Shown here: in pieces, positions 42,535 through 51,697 of the stretch
Position numbering within the stretch: the first letter of the stretch is position 1
Layout of the letters: each line of letters starts with the position of its first letter
Assembly (NCBI GenBank): GCA_020056865.1
Contig: JAGVGX010000111.1
Coordinates: forward strand, 1 to 63,021
Source of the DNA: Desulfobacterales bacterium
GTDB taxonomy: Bacteria; Desulfobacterota; Desulfobacteria; Desulfobacterales; BuS5
Length of the DNA stretch: 63,021 bases
Reading direction: 5' to 3'
Notes under the pieces: model-generated
What the model was told of the DNA's origin: nothing
Database searches by the model: none
What the model saw: the letters and a program-made list of their open reading frames with translations, nothing else
Position numbers and translations under genes: made by a program

Positions 42535-43777
42535 TTTGACTTTTCTTTACATCAACTAAAGCTGACGGATGCCCTTTCTTATTTGAAGCCTTTTCAATAT
42601 TCATGCAAAGCCATTTTTCTTTATCACATTTAAAATAAAGTTCGCTAAATTCAGCAAATAAAAGTTCCGGGGTCACTAACACATTTGAACTGAAAATTTT
42701 TTGTTTATCATTTGCAAAATTAAAATTTTCATCCGGCTCCAGTCCATATTTATGCAAAGTATACACCGGCCACTGAAATAATAGATATGGAATATCGCTA
42801 AACCATGCAATCGTATTTACTCCCGAATTTGTTCCCATATAGATGAAAGAAGTTCGAATCAAGGCAAGATCTTCAATTATAGAAGTTCCAAAATCTTTAG
42901 CAACGAGAACATTCAGCCTGTTTTTCAACTCATTAGAAATCTCCTCCTTTAATCCCACACACACAAAAATCACATTTGGAAAGGATATTTTACATTGATC
43001 TATAAATGCCAACCAAACTTCCAAATTAGCATTTCGTATTTGGGCATGCGATGTTTGTTTTAGCGATAAAACAACAGGTATTGCGTTATCTCTTAGGTGA
43101 TTTAAATAAAACCACATGGCCCAGCATTCATTTCTATCACCAATTCTGAGATGCGGTATGTATCCATAGTCATGATAAAACTCTTGTATCAAATTAACAT
43201 CTGGAGAGCCGCCATAGTAGTTATACGTTTCTCCTAAGTATTCAGCTAAACGAGGGAATACATCGTACCGCTCAATATTATTTTTTAAGAAGCGCCGTAA
43301 TTCCGTTCGAGAATTGAATTGGTAAATGGAACCCAAATAAGGACATGTACTAAACAATGGAAGGAATTCTAAATTATAATCTTGGGCATTTTTAGGTGAA
43401 ATATCTTGATTTTTATCCATCTTCGCCCTATTTCCGCCAGGATTATCACAATCATAGATTACGCATATATCGACTTCTTCACCTCCATATCTTAGCTTCA
43501 GGACGCTCAACACTTCAATGAATATCAACGGGTCACCAACCGACCATGGAAGAGCTTTAAAATCCCATATCCCCAAAACACGCTTCCCTCTATACCGCGG
43601 CGCAAACAATAACTGAATTAAACTTAAATAAAACTTCATTTTGAATAACCACCCGCGTTGAAAACACCAAAAACAATGCAGACAACCAATCACAATTCGA
43701 CATGACTCGTAAACGCCATATTTTCTGAACTTAGATATTGCCCAATTAATTTTTTTAATAATTCCCAAAGTCTTCAC
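42506..43777 (-). CDS. Putative GT-B type glycosyltransferase, family not recognised
   Basis: A hydrophobic N-terminal segment (about 35-70) precedes a soluble domain. The C-terminal half alternates strands such as VVLSLKQT, VIFVCVGL and LNVLVAKDFG, and ends in IYMGTNSGVNTIAWFSDIPYLLFQ. The latter resembles the donor-binding end of GT-B enzymes such as heptosyltransferases or O-fucosyltransferases. I do not recognise the family with certainty. Its setting beside Wzx, methyltransferase-like and Ugd genes suggests a role in repeat-unit assembly. Confidence 0.5.
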   Translation of the reverse strand: MKTLGIIKKINWAISKFRKYGVYESCRIVIGCLHCFWCFQRGWLFKMKFYLSLIQLLFAPRYRGKRVLGIWDFKALPWSVGDPLIFIEVLSVLKLRYGGEEVDICVIYDCDNPGGNRAKMDKNQDISPKNAQDYNLEFLPLFSTCPYLGSIYQFNSRTELRRFLKNNIERYDVFPRLAEYLGETYNYYGGSPDVNLIQEFYHDYGYIPHLRIGDRNECWAMWFYLNHLRDNAIPVVLSLKQTSHAQIRNANLEVWLAFIDQCKISFPNVIFVCVGLKEEISNELKNRLNVLVAKDFGTSIIEDLALIRTSFIYMGTNSGVNTIAWFSDIPYLLFQWPVYTLHKYGLEPDENFNFANDKQKIFSSNVLVTPELLFAEFSELYFKCDKEKWLCMNIEKASNKKGHPSALVDVKKSQNESIINSIR

Positions 43778-43791
43778 TATAAAATTAGAAA

Positions 43792-44838
43792 CTATAACTT
43801 GCCAATATATTTAAACCCGACTGTTTTGCTTAGCTTATTTTGATCAAAGGGCATTTCTAATAGCCTTTTGCAGATAAAATGAGCGCCTCCCTTTTTCGCA
43901 AGCCTTGAAGTTAACCTGCGAGCAACTCTGGTTGTTTTCGATTCGCAAGTAATTATAGGTTCATTTACCCTCGAGCACAGCAGCGACTTCCTAGATGACA
44001 ACGCTATCGACTTTTGACGTTCTCTGTATTCTTGTTGCAAGTCCTTATCTCTATAATAAACCTGTACTGGAATTTTGTTATATGTGGACGTAGGCTTCTT
44101 TTCAGCCAAAACGATAACCATCAGAATGCGATTCGATGTGAAATGACCATAATCCTCTGCACCGTTAAACTCGTACATATTCCACGACTCTGGCTGACTC
44201 AGGCGATCGACCTCCGCTATATATACCTTGCAATCGGCAAAACCATTCAAAACATAATAATCGTAGAATAAATCCGGACCAAATGAAACATACGCGGCTC
44301 CAGTAAAATTCGATGCTGCATTCCACTGGAATATTCTACCATTAGGTTTCAGCAGCTTTATAACATTTTCAAAGGCCATCCTCACATCAACCAAATGATC
44401 AAACGTACCACCATCTATAATAAAATCGAACTGTTCCACCAACTCCTCTGGAATGGGCATATTGATATTATGAATAACATCCGCTCCCTCGTATTTACTT
44501 ATATCCATTACACGCACATTATCCATTCCTAAAAATCTGAAAAAAACATCATCGCTAACATAATCGGACCCTTTTCCAACGAGTGTCTTTTGATCTTTAG
44601 TTATCTTTATAAATGAACAATCCCTTGGAAGAGGATAATTCTCTTGTTTTAGCAATTCAATCAATTGGTCATAAGTCATGCTAATCGTTTGGCGTCCCAA
44701 ACATAATACCTTACCTTGAATCGGCTTAAAAAGATGCTCCCTAATTATCATCCTCGCTAATGTCGGCACTATCATAGCTGTCCTCCCTATCCGATTTCTC
44801 ACAAAACGGAAAATCGGAAAATTAAATGAGCCCCTCAT
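43792..44838 (-). CDS. Divergent methyltransferase-like protein
   Basis: This 348-residue protein has a class I methyltransferase-like core: GKVLCLGRQTISM in place of the normal Gly-rich motif I, then VMDISKYEGADVIHNINMPIPEE, FDFIIDGGTFDHLVDV (acidic loop and motif II) and LKPNGRIFQWN. It is clearly related to the protein at 46303, and the two flank the flippase gene. The altered motif I raises doubt that SAM binds normally. The N-terminus is hydrophobic. Function unknown. Confidence 0.6.
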   Translation of the reverse strand: MRGSFNFPIFRFVRNRIGRTAMIVPTLARMIIREHLFKPIQGKVLCLGRQTISMTYDQLIELLKQENYPLPRDCSFIKITKDQKTLVGKGSDYVSDDVFFRFLGMDNVRVMDISKYEGADVIHNINMPIPEELVEQFDFIIDGGTFDHLVDVRMAFENVIKLLKPNGRIFQWNAASNFTGAAYVSFGPDLFYDYYVLNGFADCKVYIAEVDRLSQPESWNMYEFNGAEDYGHFTSNRILMVIVLAEKKPTSTYNKIPVQVYYRDKDLQQEYRERQKSIALSSRKSLLCSRVNEPIITCESKTTRVARRLTSRLAKKGGAHFICKRLLEMPFDQNKLSKTVGFKYIGKL

Positions 44839-44839
44839 G

Positions 44840-44856
44840 GATCCGCCAATCGGATC
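44840..44856. repeat. Short inverted repeat between genes
   Basis: Perfect 6-base arms gatccg and cggatc surround a ccaat loop in the 30-base gap between the flippase stop and the next start. There is no T-run, so it is unlikely to be a terminator. Confidence 0.4.
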
Positions 44857-44868
44857 GCAACAAATGAC

Positions 44869-46287
44869 TCAACCTATGTCCCCCTCTACCATGTCTACAA
44901 CCACTTCAGAGTGCCATTTATCGCGGCACTGATACCATATCAAAAGGATAAACAGAACAACAATCAACTGAATCGAAAAGAAACTTAACGCAATTTCGAA
45001 AGCAGAATAATATTTTCCAAAAAAGAACGTTGAGAGTCCGGTAAGCGCCCCGTTTACTACCGTTAACAACGTTAAGGGATTTTTCTTATGTGCAAACATG
45101 TAGTAAGAAAAAGGCGTCGATACTGTCATCACTAGTTGTGCCAACAGGAATAATGCCAAAATATTCAGTGGAAGTATACGTTTCGAAAGATGAACAGCAA
45201 ATGGAAAATCCAACCAATTCAAAAACCATATTGTGACATAAATTAATAACGCAATCACAATCGTCATGACAGTAAATATTTTAACCACCTTCCAAAAATA
45301 AACATCAAGAGATTCATATTTTTTCTGGGCAACCAACACCCCCAATGTGGGAACCTTGGGATAAAAATAGGCCCCTGCCGCTCCCACTACATTCATAAGC
45401 GACCATGTCATACCCATCTGTCCAGCTACGACAACTCCAAGATACTTAAATGAGATCGGAATAAAGATAGAGTATGTAAGATAACTACAAGCCCATGACA
45501 AAGCAATTCGCCACTGCATGGGAAGGATTTCAGTCCGCCAACCAATGCTGGGACCTTTGGAATTTACAAAAAACAGCGTTTTAAAAAATCTCCAATATTT
45601 GCCTTTGAGGAAAATTCCAGCACAGATAATGCCAGCAAAGCTCACAATAGAAGTAGACCAGAGATTCATACCTGATGCCATAGAAATCCACATGGTTATA
45701 CTAAAAACAACCCCCTGAATAAATCTGTACGTGTACAATGATGATACCTGGTTGCACCCTTCAAGCAGTGACCAAATAGGTGATAAATAGATGTTAATCC
45801 CTGTCAATAAACATAAAACAAACCACGGAACAACCCAGTTTATACCTATCGAAGGTGTTCTAGAAAAGAAAACAAAACCACCTATACTTAAGCCAAAGGT
45901 TGCAACGACACTTCCGATCCCATACCACTTCAAAGCGATACGCATTAAACTCGCAAGCCTCGACAGAGATGCCTCATCGCCAACAATCCCTCCATTACCA
46001 TCAATAGCCAACTTCGACCATTCGTGACTAGCGAACTGTACAATTACAAGCCCCAAGCCAAGCTCAATAAAAACCTGCATGGCTAATATACTGGAAAACG
46101 TGTAGTAATACCCTTGTACCTCTGGGGTAAATTTGGTTGCAATAAACATAGCTGTTATAGGACCAGCCAACAGACCCCACATTCTTCCCAAAGCACCAAA
46201 AAAAACAGGGCGATTAACTTCGGCTCTATATAACAACATACGAACCTTCAAAATTTTTGACATTAGAAATGACACCATCTTATTCAT
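44869..46287 (-). CDS. Polysaccharide flippase, Wzx/MOP-like
   Basis: This is a 472-residue membrane protein with about 12 segments, the size and hydrophobic pattern of Wzx/MATE-like flippases that translocate undecaprenyl-diphosphate-linked repeat units. FGALGRMWGLLAGPITAMFIATKFTP near the N-terminus (split here in description) is a typical first-helix region. It is the only flippase candidate in the locus. It lies between two related methyltransferase-like genes (43792 and 46303). Confidence 0.82.
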   Translation of the reverse strand: MNKMVSFLMSKILKVRMLLYRAEVNRPVFFGALGRMWGLLAGPITAMFIATKFTPEVQGYYYTFSSILAMQVFIELGLGLVIVQFASHEWSKLAIDGNGGIVGDEASLSRLASLMRIALKWYGIGSVVATFGLSIGGFVFFSRTPSIGINWVVPWFVLCLLTGINIYLSPIWSLLEGCNQVSSLYTYRFIQGVVFSITMWISMASGMNLWSTSIVSFAGIICAGIFLKGKYWRFFKTLFFVNSKGPSIGWRTEILPMQWRIALSWACSYLTYSIFIPISFKYLGVVVAGQMGMTWSLMNVVGAAGAYFYPKVPTLGVLVAQKKYESLDVYFWKVVKIFTVMTIVIALLIYVTIWFLNWLDFPFAVHLSKRILPLNILALFLLAQLVMTVSTPFSYYMFAHKKNPLTLLTVVNGALTGLSTFFFGKYYSAFEIALSFFSIQLIVVLFILLIWYQCRDKWHSEVVVDMVEGDIG

Positions 46288-46302
46288 CTTTTATAGATGC
46301 AC

Positions 46303-47181
46303 CTAATACCTAGCAACCGGTTTTAAATTAAACTTAGGCGTTCTTGTTAGAAAAATCTTATAATACAAAAATCGCAAAACACTTTTTGCGCTTTCGGGTA
46401 ATTTGCTTGGGATTTTTTTCCAATTAAATTTATTTGCAATAACAGACGTTTCTGTATTTGTTTTAGCTAACCATCCATTTACACAAGAACCCTGTTGAAC
46501 GGAAGCATTAAAGGTGGAATCTTCTGTTTTTTTAAGAACAAAAAAAACTCCCCACATTCCATCAAGGCACCCAAAGGAGTACTTATCTAAACATCCAGAA
46601 GTGTATTTATAAATATCCCATAGCTTTATAAAATGCTGCCGAGAATATCTAAAAAAGAGAGATTCGATTATGCTCCACCTATTAGCCGAATAATAATCGT
46701 AAAAGACTGTAGGGGAAAACATATAAAATCCATGGTCAACGTGATTCGATGACGGTAAACTATGTATGATTCTTCCACCAACCCTTAACATCCTATTGTA
46801 GTTTTCTAAGACTTTTGGCAAATTAAAGATATGCTCCGACGAACCACTGTCAATTATAAGATCATATTTACCATGTAACGACTGGGGAACATCGTTATTC
46901 AAATCATGAATGATCGTACATTGTTCGTAGTCATTACAATCCATGCTATCGACACTATCGAAACCCAACGATGTAAATAAGTCGGTACCTGTGATTAGGC
47001 CCTTCGGGGGCAGTTTTATGCCTGGCTTCAACTGAAAATCTACTCCATCCGCCCATTTCTTGAGATTTCGGCTCGTTGCAAAAAAAATATCTTGTTTACC
47101 AATGGTCAACAAATTACCATAAAATTTTTCATTATTACCTTCTCTCATAAGTAATTTAATAAAAGCACGTGATATTCCCAT
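46303..47181 (-). CDS. Divergent methyltransferase-like protein (paralogue)
   Basis: This 292-residue protein has the same layout as 43792: GNLLTIGKQDIFF at the motif I position, CTIIHDLNNDVPQSL, YDLIIDSGSSEHIFNL and MLRVGGRIIHSLPSSNH. The shared D-x-I-H-x-(I/L)-N pattern and the IIDxG-(S/T)-x-(D/E)-H motif argue for common descent, while the Gly-rich SAM loop is altered in both. Function unknown. It may modify the repeat unit before flipping. Confidence 0.6.
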   Translation of the reverse strand: MGISRAFIKLLMREGNNEKFYGNLLTIGKQDIFFATSRNLKKWADGVDFQLKPGIKLPPKGLITGTDLFTSLGFDSVDSMDCNDYEQCTIIHDLNNDVPQSLHGKYDLIIDSGSSEHIFNLPKVLENYNRMLRVGGRIIHSLPSSNHVDHGFYMFSPTVFYDYYSANRWSIIESLFFRYSRQHFIKLWDIYKYTSGCLDKYSFGCLDGMWGVFFVLKKTEDSTFNASVQQGSCVNGWLAKTNTETSVIANKFNWKKIPSKLPESAKSVLRFLYYKIFLTRTPKFNLKPVARY

Positions 47182-47193
47182 ACAATCTCCTCC

Positions 47194-48240
47194 TCAACTC
47201 ATAATCATATTTATCAAAATTCTACCAACACACCCTACGTCTAATCCCTTTAAAGCCTCATTTATTTGCTCCAACCGGTATTCGTGAGTCATCATTTTCT
47301 TTAATGGTAATTTACCTTGTCTATAAAAATCAACGAATATCGGAATATCTCTATCTGGATATGATTCACCACCCCAACTACCCTTTATTTGTTTGCCGCA
47401 AATAAGATCGTATGGGTCAATCTGGATTTTTTCACCCGCGCTGGGGTGGCTTGCAAAAACACAAAGCCCACCGTCGCTACGTATAGCTTTAAATGCAGAC
47501 TCTATGGTTTGTGTTCTACCAGCAGAATCAACTGAATAATCCAGACCAACTCCGCCGGTAATATCTCTAATAGTGCTCAAAGAATCACATCCTCTAGTAT
47601 TTACAACATGCGTCGCACCCAATTCTTTTGCCAAACTTAATTTTTTCTCATCAATATCTACAGCAATAATTTTGGAACAATTGCAAATCTTCGCACCCAT
47701 CACTGCGCTCAAACCAACACCTCCACCTGCACCCCAGATCGCAATACTATTTTCCGGTTTTGGCTTTATCGTATTCAAAACCATTCCAGCTCCCGTCAAA
47801 ACCGCACAACCAAGGATGCTAGCAGCATCCAGTGGAAAATCATCTGGAATTTTAATACATCTATTTTCGGAAACAACAGTATATTCGCTAAAGGTAGTAA
47901 CACAACCTGAATTAATTATCTGACTTCCAAATCTGTATTTCGCACCAACACAGTTTGCACCCTTTCCTTTAATCCATGTGAGTACAACTTTATCGCCCAC
48001 TTTAGCTTTTATCACGCTGGAGCCAACATCCACAACCTCTCCAGAACCTTCATGCCCAAGCAAATGCGGTAAATATAGATCATGCCCGCGTTTACCTTGA
48101 ACCTCCATTAGTTGGCTATGACAAACACCGCTATATACCATTTTGACCAAGACTTGGCCGGATTCAAGCTTCGGAATTTCGATTTCCTCAATACGTAGGG
48201 GTTTATTTAGCTCGAAGAGTATAGCAGCTTTTGTTTTCAT
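47194..48240 (-). CDS. Zinc-dependent alcohol dehydrogenase-like oxidoreductase
   Basis: Medium-chain dehydrogenase with catalytic zinc residues Cys40, His63 and Glu64 (GHEGSGEVVDVG) and the AIWGAGGGVGLSAV NAD(P) loop, then Asp in AVDIDEK favouring NAD. The lobe that normally holds four structural-zinc cysteines has only one (Cys99, in KGKGANCVGAKYRFG), so this enzyme probably lacks structural zinc. It may oxidise or reduce a sugar or side-chain hydroxyl made by the TPP enzymes next to it. Confidence 0.88.
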   Translation of the reverse strand: MKTKAAILFELNKPLRIEEIEIPKLESGQVLVKMVYSGVCHSQLMEVQGKRGHDLYLPHLLGHEGSGEVVDVGSSVIKAKVGDKVVLTWIKGKGANCVGAKYRFGSQIINSGCVTTFSEYTVVSENRCIKIPDDFPLDAASILGCAVLTGAGMVLNTIKPKPENSIAIWGAGGGVGLSAVMGAKICNCSKIIAVDIDEKKLSLAKELGATHVVNTRGCDSLSTIRDITGGVGLDYSVDSAGRTQTIESAFKAIRSDGGLCVFASHPSAGEKIQIDPYDLICGKQIKGSWGGESYPDRDIPIFVDFYRQGKLPLKKMMTHEYRLEQINEALKGLDVGCVGRILINMIMS

Positions 48241-48243
48241 AAC

Positions 48244-48939
48244 CTAATCTGCAATGAACCAATAATAGTCACCAGCATACCCAACCTCCACAAAGAGTTT
48301 TTTCCAATCATCAACGTGCATCATAGTTTCAGCGGTAAGAACCCACTTATACAACTGTTCACGCTCCTGTTCATTTCGCCATGCGTCTATTGTTATAAAA
48401 CTATTACCTCGACATACTCTTTGAACCTCTTTCAAAGCCGTTTTCAACCTTTCTATAGGCAAGTTGTGAATTGAATTGATGGATATCACGACATCAAAAC
48501 TTTTGTCCGCGTATGGCAATTTTTCTGCACTTGCTATTTTCAAATATTGCCTCACTGATGGCATTGAATTTACGATTGCATATTCACTGACATCAATGCC
48601 GGCTGTCGTACACTTGGGCATTAATTCCTTAAAGTCATGCAACATAAAACCTTTTGCACAGCCAATATCCAAAATAGCAGCATCTTTTGGCAACCTATAG
48701 TAATCTCTAATTTTTTTAACTACCGACACCCACCTACCATCATATTTATAACCACCGTAACCACATTTTCTATCACCATCAAAAAAATCTTTTCCAAATT
48801 TTTTAGCCAGCGCAATAGTCTCCGGCGTCTTTTCAGCAGCTCGTTTGTCATAATCGCGCACTGTTTTTTTGTATTGGTCTAGTAAATTGATTTCTTGTCC
48901 CATAGCCACCTCTTCCTCATTGTTTATTTCAGATTTCAA
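48244..48939 (-). CDS. Class I SAM-dependent methyltransferase
   Basis: The motif ILDIGCAKGFMLHDF (SAM motif I), GIDVSEYAIVNS and VVISINSIHNLP form a standard methyltransferase core in 231 residues. It lies between an alcohol dehydrogenase and a TPP enzyme, so a C- or O-methyltransferase for a branched sugar is possible. The start is uncertain, since an internal ATG (MGQEINLL, about 12 codons in) is also acceptable. Confidence 0.85.
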   Translation of the reverse strand: MKSEINNEEEVAMGQEINLLDQYKKTVRDYDKRAAEKTPETIALAKKFGKDFFDGDRKCGYGGYKYDGRWVSVVKKIRDYYRLPKDAAILDIGCAKGFMLHDFKELMPKCTTAGIDVSEYAIVNSMPSVRQYLKIASAEKLPYADKSFDVVISINSIHNLPIERLKTALKEVQRVCRGNSFITIDAWRNEQEREQLYKWVLTAETMMHVDDWKKLFVEVGYAGDYYWFIAD

Positions 48940-48966
48940 ATTGCTGGCTCCATTTTTAATGGAATG

Positions 48967-50754
48967 CTACTTACTCAACGAGCCATGCAAGGGCTTAACG
49001 ATCATGTTTGCGACAAATTCGTCTCTATCTAACAGAGGCTCAGAATCTTCATTTGGTCTTCCATATTTAACCTGAGGAAATACCCTGTGATGACTGTTGA
49101 TTTTAATAACACAAAAGACAGGACCAGTACAGTTAAACACATCTTTTAATAAATTTAATTCATTATTTCTATTAATTTGAAATGTTTGATATCCATAAGA
49201 TTTTGCAACTTCAATAAAATCTGGAAAAGCCAAACCGCCTTCCACGCTTGACGCTAAATACTCAGAATTCAACCATTGATCCTGAGTTTGTCGTATCATT
49301 GAATAACCCCCGTTATCTATTAATAAAATTTTTATTGGTAAATTATGCCTCATTACGGTTATTAATTCTTGGATATTCATTTGCAAACTACCATCACCAG
49401 TTACACAGATGATATTTCTCCCATTACCAGCGGCAAATGATATTCCTATGCTAGCCGGCAAAGCCCATCCCATGGCTGTATTATTCCAATCGTGAAAAAT
49501 ACGTTGATGTTCCTTGAGCTCAAATGCTTGCATAAACCAAGCCAAAGTACAACCGGTATCCAGACAAAATATATCACCACACGAGGAAAACTTGGATAGG
49601 CTTTTTACAAATACATATGGGTTTACCTCTTCTTCCAAATAATAATGGCTTTGACAAATTTTATACTTCTCCTTCCATAATAATATTTTTTCGATCCAAC
49701 TGGAATAACTTGTATTCGCATGCCTTGATAATTCCAAAAAAGACCTTAGAAATACTAGGGCATCACAATTTACCAGCTCATCTATTTTTAAACCAATTTT
49801 TTCAAACTTTAATAATTCATTTTTATCAATATCTACAACAATTTTTTTTGCTTCACGAGCAAAAGTGGTAATCGGGCTTCCCGTCGCCTTAGTATCCAAC
49901 CTACAACCAATTGAAATAATTAAATCCGCATTTTGCACCGCAAAGTTTCCATATCTTGTCCCATGTGTTCCAAAAGTACCTATCAACAAGTGGTGATCGT
50001 TCGGCAAAAGATCAGCAACTGCCCATGTCAAAACCACTGGCATACCAAGTTTTTCTATGAATTCTTTTGCTTCTTCCTCCGCTTTGGCCAAGCGCAATCC
50101 CCACCCTAATATCAAAACTGGCCTCCTAGATAATTTAAGTATATTTATACATCTATGTACACAGGCACCCACAGCTGAACATTCAAGAACTTCAATATTT
50201 TTCTTTTCCGTATATGGGATTAACTGATCAGGTTCAATCTCGGCCCTTTGAACGTTGTCAGGAACATCAATAAGAACAGGGCCTGGTCTTCCGGTTTTAG
50301 CCAAATAATATGCCTTTTCCATCTCATATCTTATTTTTAAGGGATCGTCCACTCGTACTGCATATTTGGTAACCGGTTTGCACATTTCAACAATGTCCGT
50401 CTCTTGAAAACCCATCTGTCGAATACCCAAATCACCCTTCATTCTGAACGTAGCCACTTGACCTGTAATAAACATTACGGGGATCGAATCATAGTAAGCT
50501 CCACATATTCCAGTTATCATATTTGTAGCACCCGGCCCACTTGTAGAAATGGCCGCCCCAATATTCCCTGTAGCTCTCGAATAACCATCCGCTGCCATAG
50601 CACCAGCCTGTTCATGCTGGGGACAAATAAAATCAATTCCATGGGCATCTTTTAACGAGTGGATTAAATGCAGTGAAGCACCGCCAGACACCGCAAAAAC
50701 GTGTTTGATGCCTTGTTTAGACAAATAATATGCTATATAATCAGATAGTTTCAT
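48967..50754 (-). CDS. Acetolactate-synthase-like TPP enzyme
   Basis: This is a full TPP-dependent enzyme (595 residues) with the activating Glu48 in PQHEQAGAMAADGY, a central domain (about 195-335) and a TPP-binding domain with GDGS (453-456) and NGGY (481-484). It resembles IlvB/YerE-type decarboxylase-carboligases. In the yersiniose pathway YerE uses pyruvate to add an acetyl unit to a 3-keto sugar. No ilvN or ilvC lies nearby, so leucine/valine synthesis is unlikely. It is followed by a methyltransferase and an oxidoreductase, and preceded by an SDR and an E1-type TPP pair. Confidence 0.9.
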   Translation of the reverse strand: MKLSDYIAYYLSKQGIKHVFAVSGGASLHLIHSLKDAHGIDFICPQHEQAGAMAADGYSRATGNIGAAISTSGPGATNMITGICGAYYDSIPVMFITGQVATFRMKGDLGIRQMGFQETDIVEMCKPVTKYAVRVDDPLKIRYEMEKAYYLAKTGRPGPVLIDVPDNVQRAEIEPDQLIPYTEKKNIEVLECSAVGACVHRCINILKLSRRPVLILGWGLRLAKAEEEAKEFIEKLGMPVVLTWAVADLLPNDHHLLIGTFGTHGTRYGNFAVQNADLIISIGCRLDTKATGSPITTFAREAKKIVVDIDKNELLKFEKIGLKIDELVNCDALVFLRSFLELSRHANTSYSSWIEKILLWKEKYKICQSHYYLEEEVNPYVFVKSLSKFSSCGDIFCLDTGCTLAWFMQAFELKEHQRIFHDWNNTAMGWALPASIGISFAAGNGRNIICVTGDGSLQMNIQELITVMRHNLPIKILLIDNGGYSMIRQTQDQWLNSEYLASSVEGGLAFPDFIEVAKSYGYQTFQINRNNELNLLKDVFNCTGPVFCVIKINSHHRVFPQVKYGRPNEDSEPLLDRDEFVANMIVKPLHGSLSK

Positions 50755-50848
50755 AATAGAAAATATAATTGAGGATTAAAAGTATGATGTTTAGATGAGG
50801 GCAGTGATAGTGGCGCTTTCAAAGGTTTATCTAGAGCCTTGTTTTGAT
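50755..50848. other. 94-base spacer
   Basis: This is one of the longest gaps in the glycan block. It lies between the SDR stop and the TPP enzyme start. I see no terminator stem, no consensus promoter and no small frame with a ribosome site in it. Confidence 0.5.
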
Positions 50849-51697
50849 TTATACAGCTTCTTTTTTTTGTTTAACCATGATGTTATTTCCGTATCTTCTC
50901 AGCTTGCAGATATTTGGATCTTCTTTCAACATATTAGTCAATTCCTCCGTACCCCACTTATCAAAAACAACACTAAAATTCCTACCACTGACCACTTCTC
51001 TTGGAGAAGAAATCAACCAGTCACAACAGTTCAATACGTCTTCCATGGAAGTACATTCTTCTCCGTTCAATTTGTCGAGGGTTTTTTTATAATTACTTCC
51101 CGCCTTCTCTTTCGCCACCAATGTCGCTTCATGAATTTTTGTTTTAACCCACCCGGGTCCAACAATAACAAACATGGTATCGAGAATTTCGGCATCCAAG
51201 AGCTCACACATTTTTATCAAGGCAATTTTTGAGATCGTGTATGCAGAATAGTTTACAGTCGCATTATTTATACCGCCACCAGCAAAAAATAAAACACATG
51301 GACGCTCTGCAGATTCAGCGCGTCTGTGTGCCATCAACTTATGTACCATTCGTAACTGACTCGAAAAATTTGATTTTATAGACTCTTCCCACTGATCAAA
51401 ATCACATTTAAGAAAGCTCCCCACAGGTTCTTGACTACCCTGCGCTAGGACTAAAACATCCCATTTATCACACGCACTGCGTAGATGTAAGCAAGCTTCT
51501 TTAACCGACATCTGATCTGACAAATCACAATGAATAAGAGGACATCCTTTATTTATCAAATCATCAACCTTGTTCGAGTAAGTCCTATAGGTACCGTGGA
51601 CACTCCATCCATAAGACAGCCACCTTTGAGCCATTGCCGCTCCAATATCGCTTGAGGCAGAAACAATTATAGCTGTTTTTTTTGAGTTGTTCATCAA
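50849..51697 (-). CDS. Short-chain dehydrogenase/reductase
   Basis: This is a classical SDR of 282 residues with SASSDIGAAMAQRW (nucleotide loop), a Ser region and YTISK (Tyr-x3-Lys). It sits between two TPP enzymes, overlapping the E1-beta gene by four bases, and would fit as a reductase of an acyloin or keto sugar made by them. Substrate unknown. Confidence 0.85.
   Translation of the reverse strand: MMNNSKKTAIIVSASSDIGAAMAQRWLSYGWSVHGTYRTYSNKVDDLINKGCPLIHCDLSDQMSVKEACLHLRSACDKWDVLVLAQGSQEPVGSFLKCDFDQWEESIKSNFSSQLRMVHKLMAHRRAESAERPCVLFFAGGGINNATVNYSAYTISKIALIKMCELLDAEILDTMFVIVGPGWVKTKIHEATLVAKEKAGSNYKKTLDKLNGEECTSMEDVLNCCDWLISSPREVVSGRNFSVVFDKWGTEELTNMLKEDPNICKLRRYGNNIMVKQKKEAV

Noticed and set aside
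43792..47181. Mobile element origin for the paralogous methyltransferase-like genes
   Set aside because: No transposase, terminal inverted repeats or target duplications are visible around them.
48967..50754. Acetolactate synthase for branched-chain amino acids
   Set aside because: There is no ilvN regulatory subunit, ilvC or ilvD nearby, and the gene lies inside a glycan module.
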